64,000 nucleotides of DNA. Source: an uncultured Alistipes sp. Its GTDB lineage: Bacteria > Bacteroidota > Bacteroidia > Bacteroidales > Rikenellaceae. Position numbers and translations under genes: made by a program. The first letter of the stretch is position 1. Each line of letters begins with the position of its first letter. The notes below the pieces were generated by a model. The model ran no database searches and was not told where the DNA came from. It worked only from the letters and a program-made list of their open reading frames with translations. The stretch lies in the NCBI GenBank assembly GCA_949286165.1, contig CASDZK010000016.1, positions 62,001-126,000 on the forward strand. Direction: 5' to 3'. Shown here in pieces: positions 1 through 9,527 of the stretch.

Positions 1-1
1 G

Positions 2-337
2 CTTCCGAGTGCGAGTGAAGTACAGAAAATAGAAAAAAAATCGCTCGTCAGCTATATTTATATCGGTCCTCCCAATAAAGCTTATATCAATAAAATGGGA
101 GATAATACCCGTTTGCAGTTGAACGGGGCGTTTAAAGATGTGTCCGAAATTCTGGATTTTATCGCGGCAGAACGTGATAAACTGAGTGAAGCTGACCGTC
201 CTTATATGACCGTCAGTCTGAAAGGACATAAGAATACCCGGATGGGATTGATAACCGACGTGAAACAGGAGTTGAGAAAAGCCAATGCGCTTAAGATCAT
301 TTATCCGGCAAGTAAAGTAATGCGTATGCCGGAGTAG
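2..337 (+). CDS. exbD: ExbD/TolR-family biopolymer transport protein (5' partial)
   Basis: The frame is open from base 2, so the N-terminus, including the expected single membrane helix, lies outside the window. About 111 residues are visible. The C-terminal part has the periplasmic ExbD/TolR pattern: a short strand (YIYIGPPNKAYIN), a middle helix with the sequence SEILDFIAAERDKL, a strand (MTVSLKGHKNT), then a helix (LITDVKQELRKANALKI) and the end strand IIYPASK. ExbD works with ExbB and TonB in the inner membrane to pass proton-motive force to outer-membrane transporters. A TonB-family gene is also in this window (39725-40417, minus strand) but is not adjacent. A strong hairpin follows directly, so this is the last gene of its transcript. 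Confidence 0.8.
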   Translation, partial: LPSASEVQKIEKKSLVSYIYIGPPNKAYINKMGDNTRLQLNGAFKDVSEILDFIAAERDKLSEADRPYMTVSLKGHKNTRMGLITDVKQELRKANALKIIYPASKVMRMPE

Positions 338-365
338 GTGGTGGTCTGCTACTTTATAGAGGAAA

Positions 366-402
366 AAAGAGGTCGTTTCCCGGTTGGAAACGATCTCTTT
401 TA
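366..402 (+). terminator. Rho-independent terminator after exbD
   Basis: The arms AGAGGTCGTTTCC and GGAAACGATCTCT form a hairpin with a five-base loop, flanked by A and T runs. It ends the ExbD transcript. Confidence 0.8.
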
Positions 403-624
403 GTCTGAAACAATATGGTCTCGATGTTTGTGGATAAAAGAATATTGAGGGGCGGTTGTAATTTTTTTTATCTTTTTACGTTTCTATATCGAATGTAGTA
501 ATTTTTTTATTATTTTTGTTCTCATTCGATCTGACAATAATTCCTGGTCGATGAAGTCGGAAGTTTGGGATGTTCGATATAAATTTTATTTAAAATTATA
601 ATTTATACAAATTGAATAGACAAA

Positions 625-1578
625 ATGAAAACGATTAGATGGACAGTTTTGTTTGCGGCAGCATTGTGTTTTTCAAATTATGTTTTGGCGCAGACGGCTG
701 CTGAAGTGAAGACTAAATTCAATGAGGCGGCAACGGCTTATCAGGCCAAGAAAATGCAGGAAGCAATTCCTCTGTTTGAGAAAACGATTGAAATGGCGAA
801 TGCTTCCTCCGAAGATGTGGTGGAAGTTCTGGAGAATTCGCAGAAATATCTGGCGAATGCTTATTTGACGGTAGGTGCAAATCAGGCGAAAGCCGGCCAG
901 TTGGATCAGGCATTGGCGACGCTTATCAAAGCGGAAGATTTGGGAGATATTGCTAATCAGACGGTTAAGATGCGTGCAGGAACGATGATTTCGACGATTT
1001 ATATCATGCAAGGTAGCGAGTTGCTGAAAGCGGAAAAATTTCAGGAAGCAGCTGATATCTGTAATAAAGCCGTAGAACGGAATAATAAAGATACGAAAAA
1101 TGCTTTACTGGCGGCTCAGTGTTATAGTAAAGCCGGTAATGCGGAAAAAGCGACGGAATTGTACAAGATGGTTATCGAGCTGGGAAAAACCCATTCCAAA
1201 TACGAAGAAGACGCTACTAAAGCGAAGCAGGCTTTTGCCAGCGATTTGTTGCAAGACGCTACTAAAGCTGAAAAATATGAAGACGTGAAGGCCAATTTCG
1301 ACAAGGTAATGCAATTGGATTCTGCAAATGCACAGGCTTACCTGGTATTGATTCAAAGCGCCAATAATTTCAAAAAATTCGATGAAGTCATTGCAAATGC
1401 TGATCAGGCTGCGCAATTGCAAAGCGATGATGAATTGAAATCGACGATTTATTTCTTGTTGGGCGTAGCTTATCAGACGAAAGAAGATAAAGCGAAAGCG
1501 ATAGAAGCCTACAAGAAAGTAGTGGCAGGTTCGAATGTAGAAGCTGCGAAAGCTCAGGTCGAAGCCTTGAGTAAATAG
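625..1578 (+). CDS. Secreted tetratricopeptide-repeat protein
   Basis: The product has 317 residues, a clear signal peptide (cleavage probably after ALCFSNYVLAQ, near residue 22), and then repeated TPR helices across the rest of the protein, for example AYQAKKMQEAIPLFEKTIE, then KAEKFQEAADICNKAVE and a C-terminal KAKAIEAYKKVV unit. No enzymatic domain is visible. It is probably a periplasmic scaffold or outer-membrane-associated protein; the exact partner is unknown. A possible -7 element (TATTTTTG, 511-518) lies upstream without a matching -33 box. The gene stands alone between two terminators. Function beyond TPR-mediated binding cannot be assigned. Confidence 0.85.
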   Translation: MKTIRWTVLFAAALCFSNYVLAQTAAEVKTKFNEAATAYQAKKMQEAIPLFEKTIEMANASSEDVVEVLENSQKYLANAYLTVGANQAKAGQLDQALATLIKAEDLGDIANQTVKMRAGTMISTIYIMQGSELLKAEKFQEAADICNKAVERNNKDTKNALLAAQCYSKAGNAEKATELYKMVIELGKTHSKYEEDATKAKQAFASDLLQDATKAEKYEDVKANFDKVMQLDSANAQAYLVLIQSANNFKKFDEVIANADQAAQLQSDDELKSTIYFLLGVAYQTKEDKAKAIEAYKKVVAGSNVEAAKAQVEALSK

Positions 1579-1626
1579 CTGTCGTCATTGCGCCGTTTTT
1601 TACGGGTTGCGGGCGATATAATCGAG

Positions 1627-1662
1627 ACACGTACTGAATTAATTCGGTACGTGTTCTTTTTA
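1627..1662 (+). terminator. Rho-independent terminator after the TPR gene
   Basis: ACACGTAC and GTACGTGT are perfect arms (the loop GAATTAATTC can extend the stem), followed by TCTTTTTAT. Confidence 0.85.
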
Positions 1663-1745
1663 TGGCAAGCTGCTATTCAACGAAATCGGGGAAGAGGATG
1701 GATTTTGTTGTTACCCGGGATATTCTTTGAACCGGCTTTTTTTGC

Positions 1746-1753
1746 TATATTTG
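1746..1753 (+). promoter_or_regulatory. Possible -7 box for cysE
   Basis: TATATTTG matches the Bacteroidetes -7 consensus TAnnTTTG and sits 22 bases before the cysE ATG. No -33 TTG is found at the usual 19-20 base distance, so support is partial. Confidence 0.5.
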
Positions 1754-1775
1754 TTTATAAAATCAAGTCAGGAAT

Positions 1776-2654
1776 ATGTATAAAGAGATTGCCGCTGTTC
1801 TTGAAAATAGCGTAAACGAATTAACGAAAGAGGGACCTGTATCGCTTTGCAGTCATAATAATCCGACCAAACTTCCTTCTTTGGAAAAGATAAAGGATTG
1901 CATTACTTTGCTGCAATCGGTTATTTTTCCTGGATATTTCGGACAGCAGATCGATAATGTATCGACATTGCACTTCCATATCGGTGTAAAGTTGGAAAAA
2001 GTATATACTTTGTTGCAGGAGCAGATATATCGTACTCTGTTGTTATATGAAAAAGAGGTAACCGAAGAGCACGCTTCCGACATAACGTTGCGGTTTATCG
2101 AGTCTGTTTCCGAAATCCGGCGGGTATTGATGACGGATGTGGAAGCCGTATATTTGAACGATCCTGCCGCTAAGAGCAAACGGGATGTTATTTTCTGCTA
2201 TCCGGCGATTTTGGCATTAACTCATTATCGGATTGCTCATCGGTTGTTGACGCTTGGCGTTCCGTTGATTCCCCGTATCATTTCGGAACTGGCTCATAGT
2301 GCGACGGGAATCGATATCCATCCGGGAGCCATGATCGGAGAATCATTCAGCATAGATCACGGAACAGGTGTCGTTATCGGCGAGACCTGCATTATCGGAC
2401 GGAATGTCCGGTTGTATCAGGGGGTTACATTAGGGGCGAAGTGTTTTACTTTGGATGAGCGCGGATATCCTGTCGATACGCCCAGACATCCGATTCTGGA
2501 AGATAACGTAACGGTCTATTCCAACACCAGCATTTTGGGACGGATAACGATCGGGCATGATTCGATCATCGGCGGGAACGTCTGGCTGACGCAGGATGTT
2601 GCGCCGTACTCGAAAATAGTGCAGCATAAAGCGGTCCGGAATCAATCCGTTTAA
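1776..2654 (+). CDS. cysE: Serine O-acetyltransferase
   Basis: The enzyme transfers acetyl from acetyl-CoA to L-serine, giving O-acetylserine for cysteine synthesis in the cytosol. The 292-residue protein has an all-helical N-terminal half and a C-terminal left-handed beta-helix built of hexapeptide repeats. Family hallmarks are visible: HSATGIDIHPGAMIG (from about residue 172), the catalytic DHGTGVVIGET and QGVTLGAK. The length matches the longer EpsC-like form found in Bacteroidetes and Gram-positives rather than E. coli CysE. It is monocistronic, preceded by a terminator and a -7 box, and faces the ppiD-like gene across a shared terminator. Confidence 0.93.
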   Translation: MYKEIAAVLENSVNELTKEGPVSLCSHNNPTKLPSLEKIKDCITLLQSVIFPGYFGQQIDNVSTLHFHIGVKLEKVYTLLQEQIYRTLLLYEKEVTEEHASDITLRFIESVSEIRRVLMTDVEAVYLNDPAAKSKRDVIFCYPAILALTHYRIAHRLLTLGVPLIPRIISELAHSATGIDIHPGAMIGESFSIDHGTGVVIGETCIIGRNVRLYQGVTLGAKCFTLDERGYPVDTPRHPILEDNVTVYSNTSILGRITIGHDSIIGGNVWLTQDVAPYSKIVQHKAVRNQSV

Positions 2655-2680
2655 ATGGTTGAATTTCAATAAAAAGAAAA

Positions 2681-2712
2681 AGAGGTTCCAGTAACTTGCC
2701 GGAACCTCTTTT
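2681..2712. terminator. Bidirectional terminator between cysE and the ppiD-like gene
   Basis: AGAGGTTCC and GGAACCTCT form a hairpin flanked by A-rich sequence on the left and TTTT on the right. It serves the two converging genes. Confidence 0.8.
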
Positions 2713-2733
2713 ATGCATTGTAAAGAGACTGTT

Positions 2734-4800
2734 TTAGAAGAATTTCACGCGATTGTCTTTTATATCGGCATTTTGCAGTACGGCATTGTAAATACGGGCT
2801 TGGATCGCCGTCAGCGAGTTCGTTTGCAAAACGACCCGTTCCTGTTCGACGGAATTGGGTTCTGTCGCTTCCTGGTTGGTTATTTCGAACCATACGACAC
2901 CGTAACGGGTTCCGACGGGTTTTGATAATGTGCCAGAGGAGGAGGCGGAGATTGCTCCGATGACTTCGGGGGCTACGCCCAATTCGGGAATGTAATAAGA
3001 ACTGAAATTGATGTTTTCAGCTTCTTTCGGAGTTATATTATCCTTTTCCGCAATTTCATCGAGAGAGGTTGCCTGAGCCACTTGTGCTTTGAGGTACTCC
3101 TGTTTTTTGGCCATTAAGATTTCGGACCGAATTTCCGCTTTGACACGGTCCAAAGGAGCATATCCGTGAGCCGTAGTGGCAACGAGTTTTACGACGATGT
3201 TGGCGTCATCGATCGAGATGACGTTCGATGCATCGCCTTCTTTCGCTTCAAAAGCCCATCTTACGATTTCTTTGGAACGATTCAGTCCTTCGACATTGGT
3301 ATCGCCGGCACTGATCTGTGCGAACCGTACCGCACTTCCGGCTTCGTTGGCCGCATCTGCGAATGAAGTTTTTCCGTCGTTCAATTTGGCGGCAAACGTA
3401 CTCGCTTGGCTAAACGCGATTTGCTGGGTCGTTTCGCTGGGTTCAACTTTATAGCTGATAATGCCTAACTGTGCTTTGGGATACAGTTCGCCGCGGTAGG
3501 TAATTTCAATAATGTGAAGTCCGTAAGGCGAGGGGACGGTAATAATCTCGCCGACTTTCGCGTTTTGCAACGCATTGGAAAACGCTTCGTTAATCATTCT
3601 TCCGGGGTTGAAACGTCCCATGTCGCCGCCCGGCGTTTCCTTGTCCAGCGAATATTCGGCTACGAGTTCCTCGAAAGTCGATTTTTTTTCTTTCAATACA
3701 TTGACCAGACTGTCCGCTATTTTCGTACTGGTTGTCGGCAGGAGGATCTGACGCGCTCCCATGGTATCGGGCAACTCCTTCACATCCGTTACGCGAGCCA
3801 GCATATAGGTGTCGTTTTCGAAAATAGGGCCGGCCATATCTTCTTTTTTAGCATTGAATGCGAAGTTTTGAAGCGTGTCCGGCAATTCGCTTTTCTTTAA
3901 ATAGGTACTGTTGAACGGTGTTTCGGAGTTCAGGGAAACAAATTGTTTGACATCTTCCGTCGCTTTGAATTCGGCAGCAAGCGTTTCTATCTCTTTTTTC
4001 GCGTTCGCGTAGTCTTCATCGGACGGTACGGCTTCATAGACCACATATTCGATATTACGGGTTTCCGCCTGTTTGTATTGTTCTTTATGTGTGTCGTAAT
4101 AATCCCGGATTTCTTTGTCCGTTACGGTAATCAAACTGTCGGCAACGGCGTTCAACGGTTGGTTTACATAGCGGATATTATTGGTAAATTTGTTATTGGC
4201 CAGATTGCTTTCTACTTCCAGATTGTTGGTAAACATGCCTTGTGTCAATAACGAGGTATATTTGGTCATCGCCCGTTCCTGCGCCATCTCTTTTTCCAGA
4301 TAGTTCCAGAAGAAACGGGACCGGCCGGTTTCATCCATGTCCAGATTGGCGACGAAATTCCGCATTTGTTCTTTGTTGAAGGCTCCTGTGCGATCTACGA
4401 AAAGAGAAGATACCAACGGAGATATGAATTCTCCGTTGACCATATCGAGCGCTTCCTGATCGCTGACCAACAGACCCAGATCTTCCAGGCTTTCGTCGAA
4501 GACGATGTTACGAATGATCTGTTCCCAGGCTTGATTTCTTACGGCTTCGGTCTGTTGTTCGCCGGTCACGTCGGTATTCGATAAGATCTCTTGCACGGTC
4601 GTAACCTCTTCAATCTGGCTCAAGTATTCCTGATACGATATTTTGGTTCCGTCGATTTCTCCGACTTTCATTTTCGAGGAATTGAACAAAGCGCCTCCCG
4701 ACGACGAGAGATCGCCCAAAAGAAAAGCCAGAAGAGAAATTCCGATAATGACGGCAAGGAAAACTCCGCCTTTCGTTCTCAATGTGTTTAAGGTTGCCAT
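2734..4800 (-). CDS. ppiD: PpiD-like membrane-anchored peptidyl-prolyl isomerase (SurA-N domain)
   Basis: The 688-residue protein has one N-terminal membrane helix (VFLAVIIGISLLAFLLGDL, about residues 13-31) and a long periplasmic part. It starts with a SurA/PpiD-type chaperone region and holds a parvulin rotamase domain near residues 346-430, recognisable by GGDMGRFNPGRM and SPYGLHIIEI. It most likely helps outer-membrane and secreted proteins to fold. It is the last gene of a minus-strand envelope cluster (CNNM/CBS, LptC-like, TPR, outer-membrane protein, coaX). 109 bases separate it from the preceding gene, so it may have its own promoter, though I found only a near match (TATATTCG). Confidence 0.88.
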   Translation of the reverse strand: MATLNTLRTKGGVFLAVIIGISLLAFLLGDLSSSGGALFNSSKMKVGEIDGTKISYQEYLSQIEEVTTVQEILSNTDVTGEQQTEAVRNQAWEQIIRNIVFDESLEDLGLLVSDQEALDMVNGEFISPLVSSLFVDRTGAFNKEQMRNFVANLDMDETGRSRFFWNYLEKEMAQERAMTKYTSLLTQGMFTNNLEVESNLANNKFTNNIRYVNQPLNAVADSLITVTDKEIRDYYDTHKEQYKQAETRNIEYVVYEAVPSDEDYANAKKEIETLAAEFKATEDVKQFVSLNSETPFNSTYLKKSELPDTLQNFAFNAKKEDMAGPIFENDTYMLARVTDVKELPDTMGARQILLPTTSTKIADSLVNVLKEKKSTFEELVAEYSLDKETPGGDMGRFNPGRMINEAFSNALQNAKVGEIITVPSPYGLHIIEITYRGELYPKAQLGIISYKVEPSETTQQIAFSQASTFAAKLNDGKTSFADAANEAGSAVRFAQISAGDTNVEGLNRSKEIVRWAFEAKEGDASNVISIDDANIVVKLVATTAHGYAPLDRVKAEIRSEILMAKKQEYLKAQVAQATSLDEIAEKDNITPKEAENINFSSYYIPELGVAPEVIGAISASSSGTLSKPVGTRYGVVWFEITNQEATEPNSVEQERVVLQTNSLTAIQARIYNAVLQNADIKDNRVKFF

Positions 4801-4909
4801 TGTTGCTTCTTTATTTAATTTTTTAATTTTTTCGTGTCCGAATCAGTTGGCGAATATAGTGAAAAAGTTTCATATTTCACAACTTGCGGGCAAATAATCG
4901 GAATAACCG

Positions 4910-6184
4910 CTATTGACCGCTTTTTTTCGGCAGGCTTATTTTAACCAGCTCTATTCTGGAAGTACTCATTCGCAATATTTTCAGTTTCAGACCGTCTATT
5001 TCCAATTCTTCCCCCGGTTTCGGGAAACCTTCGTTTTTGTAAATAATATATCCCGCTAATGTATCGTATTCCGTACTTTCTTCGATATTGAACCCGTATT
5101 TGTCATTCAGGTAATCGATTTCGAGCCGGGCGGATAAAATATAACTGCCGTCTTTTTGCCGCCTTTCGATTCGGTCGTTGATGTCATGTTCGTCTTCGAT
5201 TTCTCCGAAAATTTCTTCCAGAATATCCTCGATAGTGATGATTCCGGCCGTTCCTCCGAATTCATCGAGCACGATGGCCAAGGCGTTTTTGTTCTTGATG
5301 AATTGGGTTAAGAGTTTTTGTGCCGACATGGTTTCCGGAACGAATACGATTTTGTGCAACATGTCTTCGATTTTGGATGGCTTTTTCAATAGATCCTTCA
5401 GATTGATATAGCCGATGATATGATCGATGGAGTGTTCGTAAATCGGCAGTCGGGAAAATTTTGTTTGGGAAAACAGGTCCTTGGCTTCCGTTATCGAAGA
5501 GTGGATGTCTAATGCCTCTATTTCGATTCTTCTTAACATGCAGTCCCTTACCTGTAAATCGGAAAAATCCAGTGCATTCTGGAAAATTTTGATCTCTTTA
5601 TTTTCTTCCGGGAGTTGTTCGTTGTCCTGTCCCGCATCGGATACCAAATGGGCCAGATCGCCTTTGTTGAATTCCATTTCCGTTTGTAAACGCTTTGGTT
5701 TCATGCCAGCCAGCCACATGATTCCTCCGGAAATCCAACTGGTCAGTTTTGAGATCGGATAAAATAACAGGTAAAATAGATATACCGGAATATACAGGGT
5801 CCGGTAATAAAAATTCGGATTGTTTCTGACGATGCTTTTGGGCAGAAATTCCGCCAGAAAAATGATAATGACCGTGGAAAGAACCGTTTCGAGCAATACG
5901 CTTACGGACTGGGTCAGATATTCTTGGGTAATGCCGCCGATCAACTGGCTCATTTTCAAGGAATAGATAACCAGTGCGATATTATTCCCGATCAGTATGG
6001 TGGTCATATACTCGTTTCTCCGGCAGGCGAATAGACCCGAAATGTATCCGAACAGGCTGCTCTGTTTCTGATCCAGTGCCAGTTTCAGTTTGTTGGAGGA
6101 AAGATAGGCGATTTCCATTCCGGAGAAAAAGGCCGATGCGATCAGCGCCAGCAGTATGATGAAAACGGTAGAAAGGGTATCCAT
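4910..6184 (-). CDS. CNNM/CBS-pair/CorC family membrane protein (hemolysin C-like)
   Basis: The 424-residue protein shows three parts in order: a CNNM (DUF21) membrane domain with about four helices in the first 170 residues, a CBS pair at about 205-325 (MLRRIEIEALDIHSS at its start and IIGYINLKDLL, then VLDEFGGTAGIITIEDILEE), and a C-terminal CorC/HlyC domain from about residue 345. Members are linked to Mg2+/Co2+ transport or cation homeostasis; the older hemolysin name has little support. It lies 12 bases after the LptC-like gene, so the two are likely co-transcribed. In Bacteroidales this pair is often kept together. Confidence 0.88.
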   Translation of the reverse strand: MDTLSTVFIILLALIASAFFSGMEIAYLSSNKLKLALDQKQSSLFGYISGLFACRRNEYMTTILIGNNIALVIYSLKMSQLIGGITQEYLTQSVSVLLETVLSTVIIIFLAEFLPKSIVRNNPNFYYRTLYIPVYLFYLLFYPISKLTSWISGGIMWLAGMKPKRLQTEMEFNKGDLAHLVSDAGQDNEQLPEENKEIKIFQNALDFSDLQVRDCMLRRIEIEALDIHSSITEAKDLFSQTKFSRLPIYEHSIDHIIGYINLKDLLKKPSKIEDMLHKIVFVPETMSAQKLLTQFIKNKNALAIVLDEFGGTAGIITIEDILEEIFGEIEDEHDINDRIERRQKDGSYILSARLEIDYLNDKYGFNIEESTEYDTLAGYIIYKNEGFPKPGEELEIDGLKLKILRMSTSRIELVKISLPKKSGQ

Positions 6185-6196
6185 GATTCTCTGTAT

Positions 6197-6814
6197 TTAT
6201 TGAATCGATTTAGTTGTATCGATGGCTGTGGAATCAGCCACCTTTCTCGTTGTATCTACGAGCATGCCGCCTCTGGATTGTTTGATGACGATTTCCGAAA
6301 ATTTTCCGTTTGACCAGAATCCCGCGCCGAAGGTCGTTTCCTCGCCATCGACTAATTTGGTGTCTACATTTGAATAGATGCTGTCGGTAGCTGTGTTCCA
6401 GAACAGTTGTTCTGTATAAAGTGTTTTCCCTTCTTTGTCTTTAGCGATGACATTTCCCTTTGCTTCCCACAACTGTTCTTTTTCGTTGTATAAAGCATAA
6501 TCGGCTACCAGATCCGTTTCTTTCACTCGGGTGGAATCGTTGAATGTTTCCAGATGGACTCCTTGCTTGAATTCCATGTAAGGTTCCTCCGTAAATTCGT
6601 ACCGTTCCAATAGCGGCGTTTGGAACTTGTAGTTCATTTTCCCGTTGTTGTAATTGAAAATGGTCAGATTCCGGCTTTGAATCGTGGGAATTTTCGAGCT
6701 GTCTTCGATAACGATATTCGATTCCACTTTGGAAGAACAGGACCAAATGCAGATAGCACTCCACATTGCGCAGAGTGCTATCCGTATATTGAAATATCGT
6801 TTTTCGAAAAGCAT
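6197..6814 (-). CDS. lptC: LptC-like LPS export lipoprotein
   Basis: The 205-residue product begins with a lipoprotein signal; the lipobox IWSC puts the acylated cysteine at residue 26. The body matches the LptC/OstA beta-jellyroll pattern of short alternating strands, such as LVADYALYNEKEQLWEAKGN followed by VIAKDKEGKTLYTEQLFWN. LptC bridges the LptBFG transporter and LptA in lipopolysaccharide export. Here the anchor is lipid instead of a membrane helix, as is usual in Bacteroidetes. It lies between a TPR gene (10 bases upstream) and the CNNM/CBS gene (12 bases downstream), so all three are probably one transcript. Confidence 0.82.
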   Translation of the reverse strand: MLFEKRYFNIRIALCAMWSAICIWSCSSKVESNIVIEDSSKIPTIQSRNLTIFNYNNGKMNYKFQTPLLERYEFTEEPYMEFKQGVHLETFNDSTRVKETDLVADYALYNEKEQLWEAKGNVIAKDKEGKTLYTEQLFWNTATDSIYSNVDTKLVDGEETTFGAGFWSNGKFSEIVIKQSRGGMLVDTTRKVADSTAIDTTKSIQ

Positions 6815-6824
6815 TTACAGGCTT

Positions 6825-8177
6825 TTATCGTTCACGAACGGTAGTGGTTCCGGATACCCAACCGCAGTTTACCTGGAAACTGTCGCCCGGTTTCAGGGTT
6901 TCCATAAAGACGTCTTCCGTCGAGGGGAAATATCTGGTATAAGTAGCGATCATTTCGTTGATTGCTTCGATTTGATCGGGTTGGTCCTCCATCAGCGAAC
7001 GCGCTTTGGTCAGGTTATCTACTACCAACCAGAACAAGGCCTGTTTCATGAATCCGTCACATCCGTTCGCTCCGGCAGCATAAGCTTGTCCCAACGTAAG
7101 GTAGGCGAACCCGTTTTTATCGTTATTGCTAATCGCTTTACGGGCGTAATCCGCCGCTTTGCGTGGATTTCCTGCGATCAGAGCTGTCCCTGCCGCACGT
7201 GTTGCATATAAAGATTTTTCATGTGCCTTTTCCTCCAGATCCAAAGCCTGGTCGTAATATTCGAAAGCTTTATCGTACTCTTTTTTGTTGGCATACGAAC
7301 CGGCAATCGCTATGGCGGCATTGGCGGAAGGTTTGATAGCATAATGCTTTTCGGCGATGAGCGCACTGAATTCCGTATTGCAGTCGTTTTGTGCGAAATA
7401 ACGCAGAATTTTGGCAATCAGCTCTTCATTGTTCGGATCAGCTTCGTATTGAGGTTTGAACAGGGTTTCCAGATTTTCACAGTTTGCTGCCCCGCTACTT
7501 AGAAACATTTTGTCGATCATGTCTTTGGCTTCGTTCTTTTTGTCTTCCGGAGCTTGGTTTTGAGCGATAAGGTCCGACATGAAATCGTATTCGTTCAACA
7601 GCATATCGGTTTCTACTTCGTCGTTGGCGTAACCGTTGCTGAGTATCTGCATGTAATTCGGAATAAGAATCAGGTCGGCTTTTGCTCCTGCCGTTGCCAG
7701 AGCGTCATGTACGACGGCTTGCAGCTTTGTGGGATTGTCGGCTAAATATTTTAACGCTTCCCGGGCTTTCCCTTGTTTGATATATACTGTGCCGCGTTCC
7801 TGGTGGTCTCCGAAATTCGCCAAACGGATATCGTATAAACGAAGCAAACTGTCCTTGTAAGCATCTCTTACTTGAGGATCTTTTTCCGTAGCTATTTTTT
7901 TCTTGTAAATCGTAGCACCTTTGATATACAGATTTTCGCTGCATTTGGGAGCTGCCTCCAATAATTCTCTCAGGCATTCCAATGCCAAAGGCATGTCGTT
8001 CAGTTTTACTGCATCGTTGAAGATGTTGTACTTTTTGATGTTGGCTTCTCGTTCCGCTGCGGTGTTGCCATATACGGCATACCTCGGATCATCGAAATTC
8101 TGAGCAGACAGAGAACCTGCCAGCAGGAATATAAAACCTGCCGTTGTTGAAAATAATCGGGTAAATTTCGTTTTCAT
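6825..8177 (-). CDS. Secreted tetratricopeptide-repeat protein
   Basis: The 450-residue protein has a signal peptide (FIFLLAGSLSAQ, cleavage near residue 26) and many TPR-like helix pairs, for example KKEYDKAFEYYDQALDLEE and GNPRKAADYARKAISNN. No catalytic motif is seen. It sits between an outer-membrane protein gene (45 bases upstream) and the LptC-like gene (10 bases downstream), an order I recognise from other Bacteroidales. A role as an envelope-biogenesis scaffold is a guess from context. Confidence 0.85.
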   Translation of the reverse strand: MKTKFTRLFSTTAGFIFLLAGSLSAQNFDDPRYAVYGNTAAEREANIKKYNIFNDAVKLNDMPLALECLRELLEAAPKCSENLYIKGATIYKKKIATEKDPQVRDAYKDSLLRLYDIRLANFGDHQERGTVYIKQGKAREALKYLADNPTKLQAVVHDALATAGAKADLILIPNYMQILSNGYANDEVETDMLLNEYDFMSDLIAQNQAPEDKKNEAKDMIDKMFLSSGAANCENLETLFKPQYEADPNNEELIAKILRYFAQNDCNTEFSALIAEKHYAIKPSANAAIAIAGSYANKKEYDKAFEYYDQALDLEEKAHEKSLYATRAAGTALIAGNPRKAADYARKAISNNDKNGFAYLTLGQAYAAGANGCDGFMKQALFWLVVDNLTKARSLMEDQPDQIEAINEMIATYTRYFPSTEDVFMETLKPGDSFQVNCGWVSGTTTVRER

Positions 8178-8222
8178 ATTTGGATAAGGTTAATTATTTG
8201 TAAAGTTAGGAGTGCTAATATT

Positions 8223-9527
8223 TTATTTGAATTTATGTTTGACGAACCATTCGTTGTTGGCGAATAAACTGAAGCCTACATGTAATTTAACGTATCGATT
8301 CGAAATCATATTGTATCGGGTAGTGCCTTGTTTTCCGAATTCCGCTCCGATGTTCATTAATGAAAATCCGTTTTTCTGAATGGGAATTCCTACCCCCAGC
8401 GATACGGCATAGTTTTTTATTTTATGTCCGTTATCTGTCAGGTAAGAGTTTCCGTAACGGAATCCGAGACGGTAAGTCCACCGTTTTAGCTGTTTCCGAA
8501 TATCGTACCGATTCGGCGTATATTCCATTCCGCCGCGGATTTCATGCGTGTTCGTATAATCAATGCCGTCTTCGGGAACCAGGCTGCCTTCCCAGTGCTG
8601 GAAATCGTAATCTACGGTTATGGAGAGTTTTTCCGATTTGTATCCGAGTCCGAATGCGGCTTTATGCGGAAGAATGAACAAGTCGTTTGTCGTATTGTCG
8701 TATATGGTGTCGATGGGGTAATTTGCTTCGTACATGTATGCACTGCGGGTTGTTTTCAGCGTGCTTTTGATTTGCGGTTGATAGGTAGCCCCTGCGATGA
8801 TGTAACGGTTTTTGTCCAGAAAAAAATTGTATTGCAGTCCGATTTCCGTCGAAACCTGGTTGAACGACAGATTTTTGGTCATGGATGTGTTGGCGTACTC
8901 CTGATTATTGACGAACGGTGTGATGGTGGTTTGGGCGAAGTGTTCGATGCTCCCCAAATAATACAACAGGTTGACTCCGATGGATAATCCTTTGCTGGCC
9001 CGGAATCCGAAACCTGTTTTCAATAGATTGATCCCCCCCGAACCGCTGTATAAATAACGGACGTCTCCCAGTTGGCCGATAATATTGGGGTCGGTTTCGC
9101 GGTAATTGATTCGGTAGCCTACGCTGGAATACGGCGTGATGGAAAAACCGAATCCCAATCGATTCGCTACCCGGAACATGAGTCCCACGTCATTGAGGTT
9201 GAATCCGTTGTGGCTGTTTTTCAGGTTTCCGCTTTTCAGGTAATTGTTCTCGCCCTGCATGCCGAAACTCAGAAGAAATGACTGTTTTGCCGCGATGGAA
9301 TAGGAGGCGGGATTCAGGAAATTCATCTCTATGGTGGAACGGTAAGCCACCCCTGCTCCGCCCATCGATTTTAGCGCGGCTGTTCCTAACGTATTGATCG
9401 ACCCTACTCCGTAAAAAGAGTAGGGCGTAAATATATTGGGGGTACCGTCCTGGGCTTGCAGGCCCCATCCCGTCATTGCTAAAACGATGGTTATGAGAAC
9501 GATTCTAAGATTTTTCTTCCAGTGCAT
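8223..9527 (-). CDS. Putative outer-membrane beta-barrel protein
   Basis: The 434-residue product has a signal peptide (VLAMTGWGLQAQ) and then alternating aromatic beta-strand segments. The start TPYSFYGVGSINTLGTAALK and a GGAGVAYRS segment resemble FadL/OmpP1-type or PorV-like barrels of Bacteroidetes, where the N-terminal segment plugs the pore. It ends with short strands and a KHKFK tail. The start overlaps the end of coaX by 23 bases, which indicates translational coupling. The transported substrate is unknown; fatty-acid-type transport is only a family-based possibility. Confidence 0.72.
   Translation of the reverse strand: MHWKKNLRIVLITIVLAMTGWGLQAQDGTPNIFTPYSFYGVGSINTLGTAALKSMGGAGVAYRSTIEMNFLNPASYSIAAKQSFLLSFGMQGENNYLKSGNLKNSHNGFNLNDVGLMFRVANRLGFGFSITPYSSVGYRINYRETDPNIIGQLGDVRYLYSGSGGINLLKTGFGFRASKGLSIGVNLLYYLGSIEHFAQTTITPFVNNQEYANTSMTKNLSFNQVSTEIGLQYNFFLDKNRYIIAGATYQPQIKSTLKTTRSAYMYEANYPIDTIYDNTTNDLFILPHKAAFGLGYKSEKLSITVDYDFQHWEGSLVPEDGIDYTNTHEIRGGMEYTPNRYDIRKQLKRWTYRLGFRYGNSYLTDNGHKIKNYAVSLGVGIPIQKNGFSLMNIGAEFGKQGTTRYNMISNRYVKLHVGFSLFANNEWFVKHKFK

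Noticed and set aside
1588..1815. Short plus frame between the TPR gene and cysE
   Set aside because: It contains the terminator hairpin and the -7 box of cysE and has no family resemblance.
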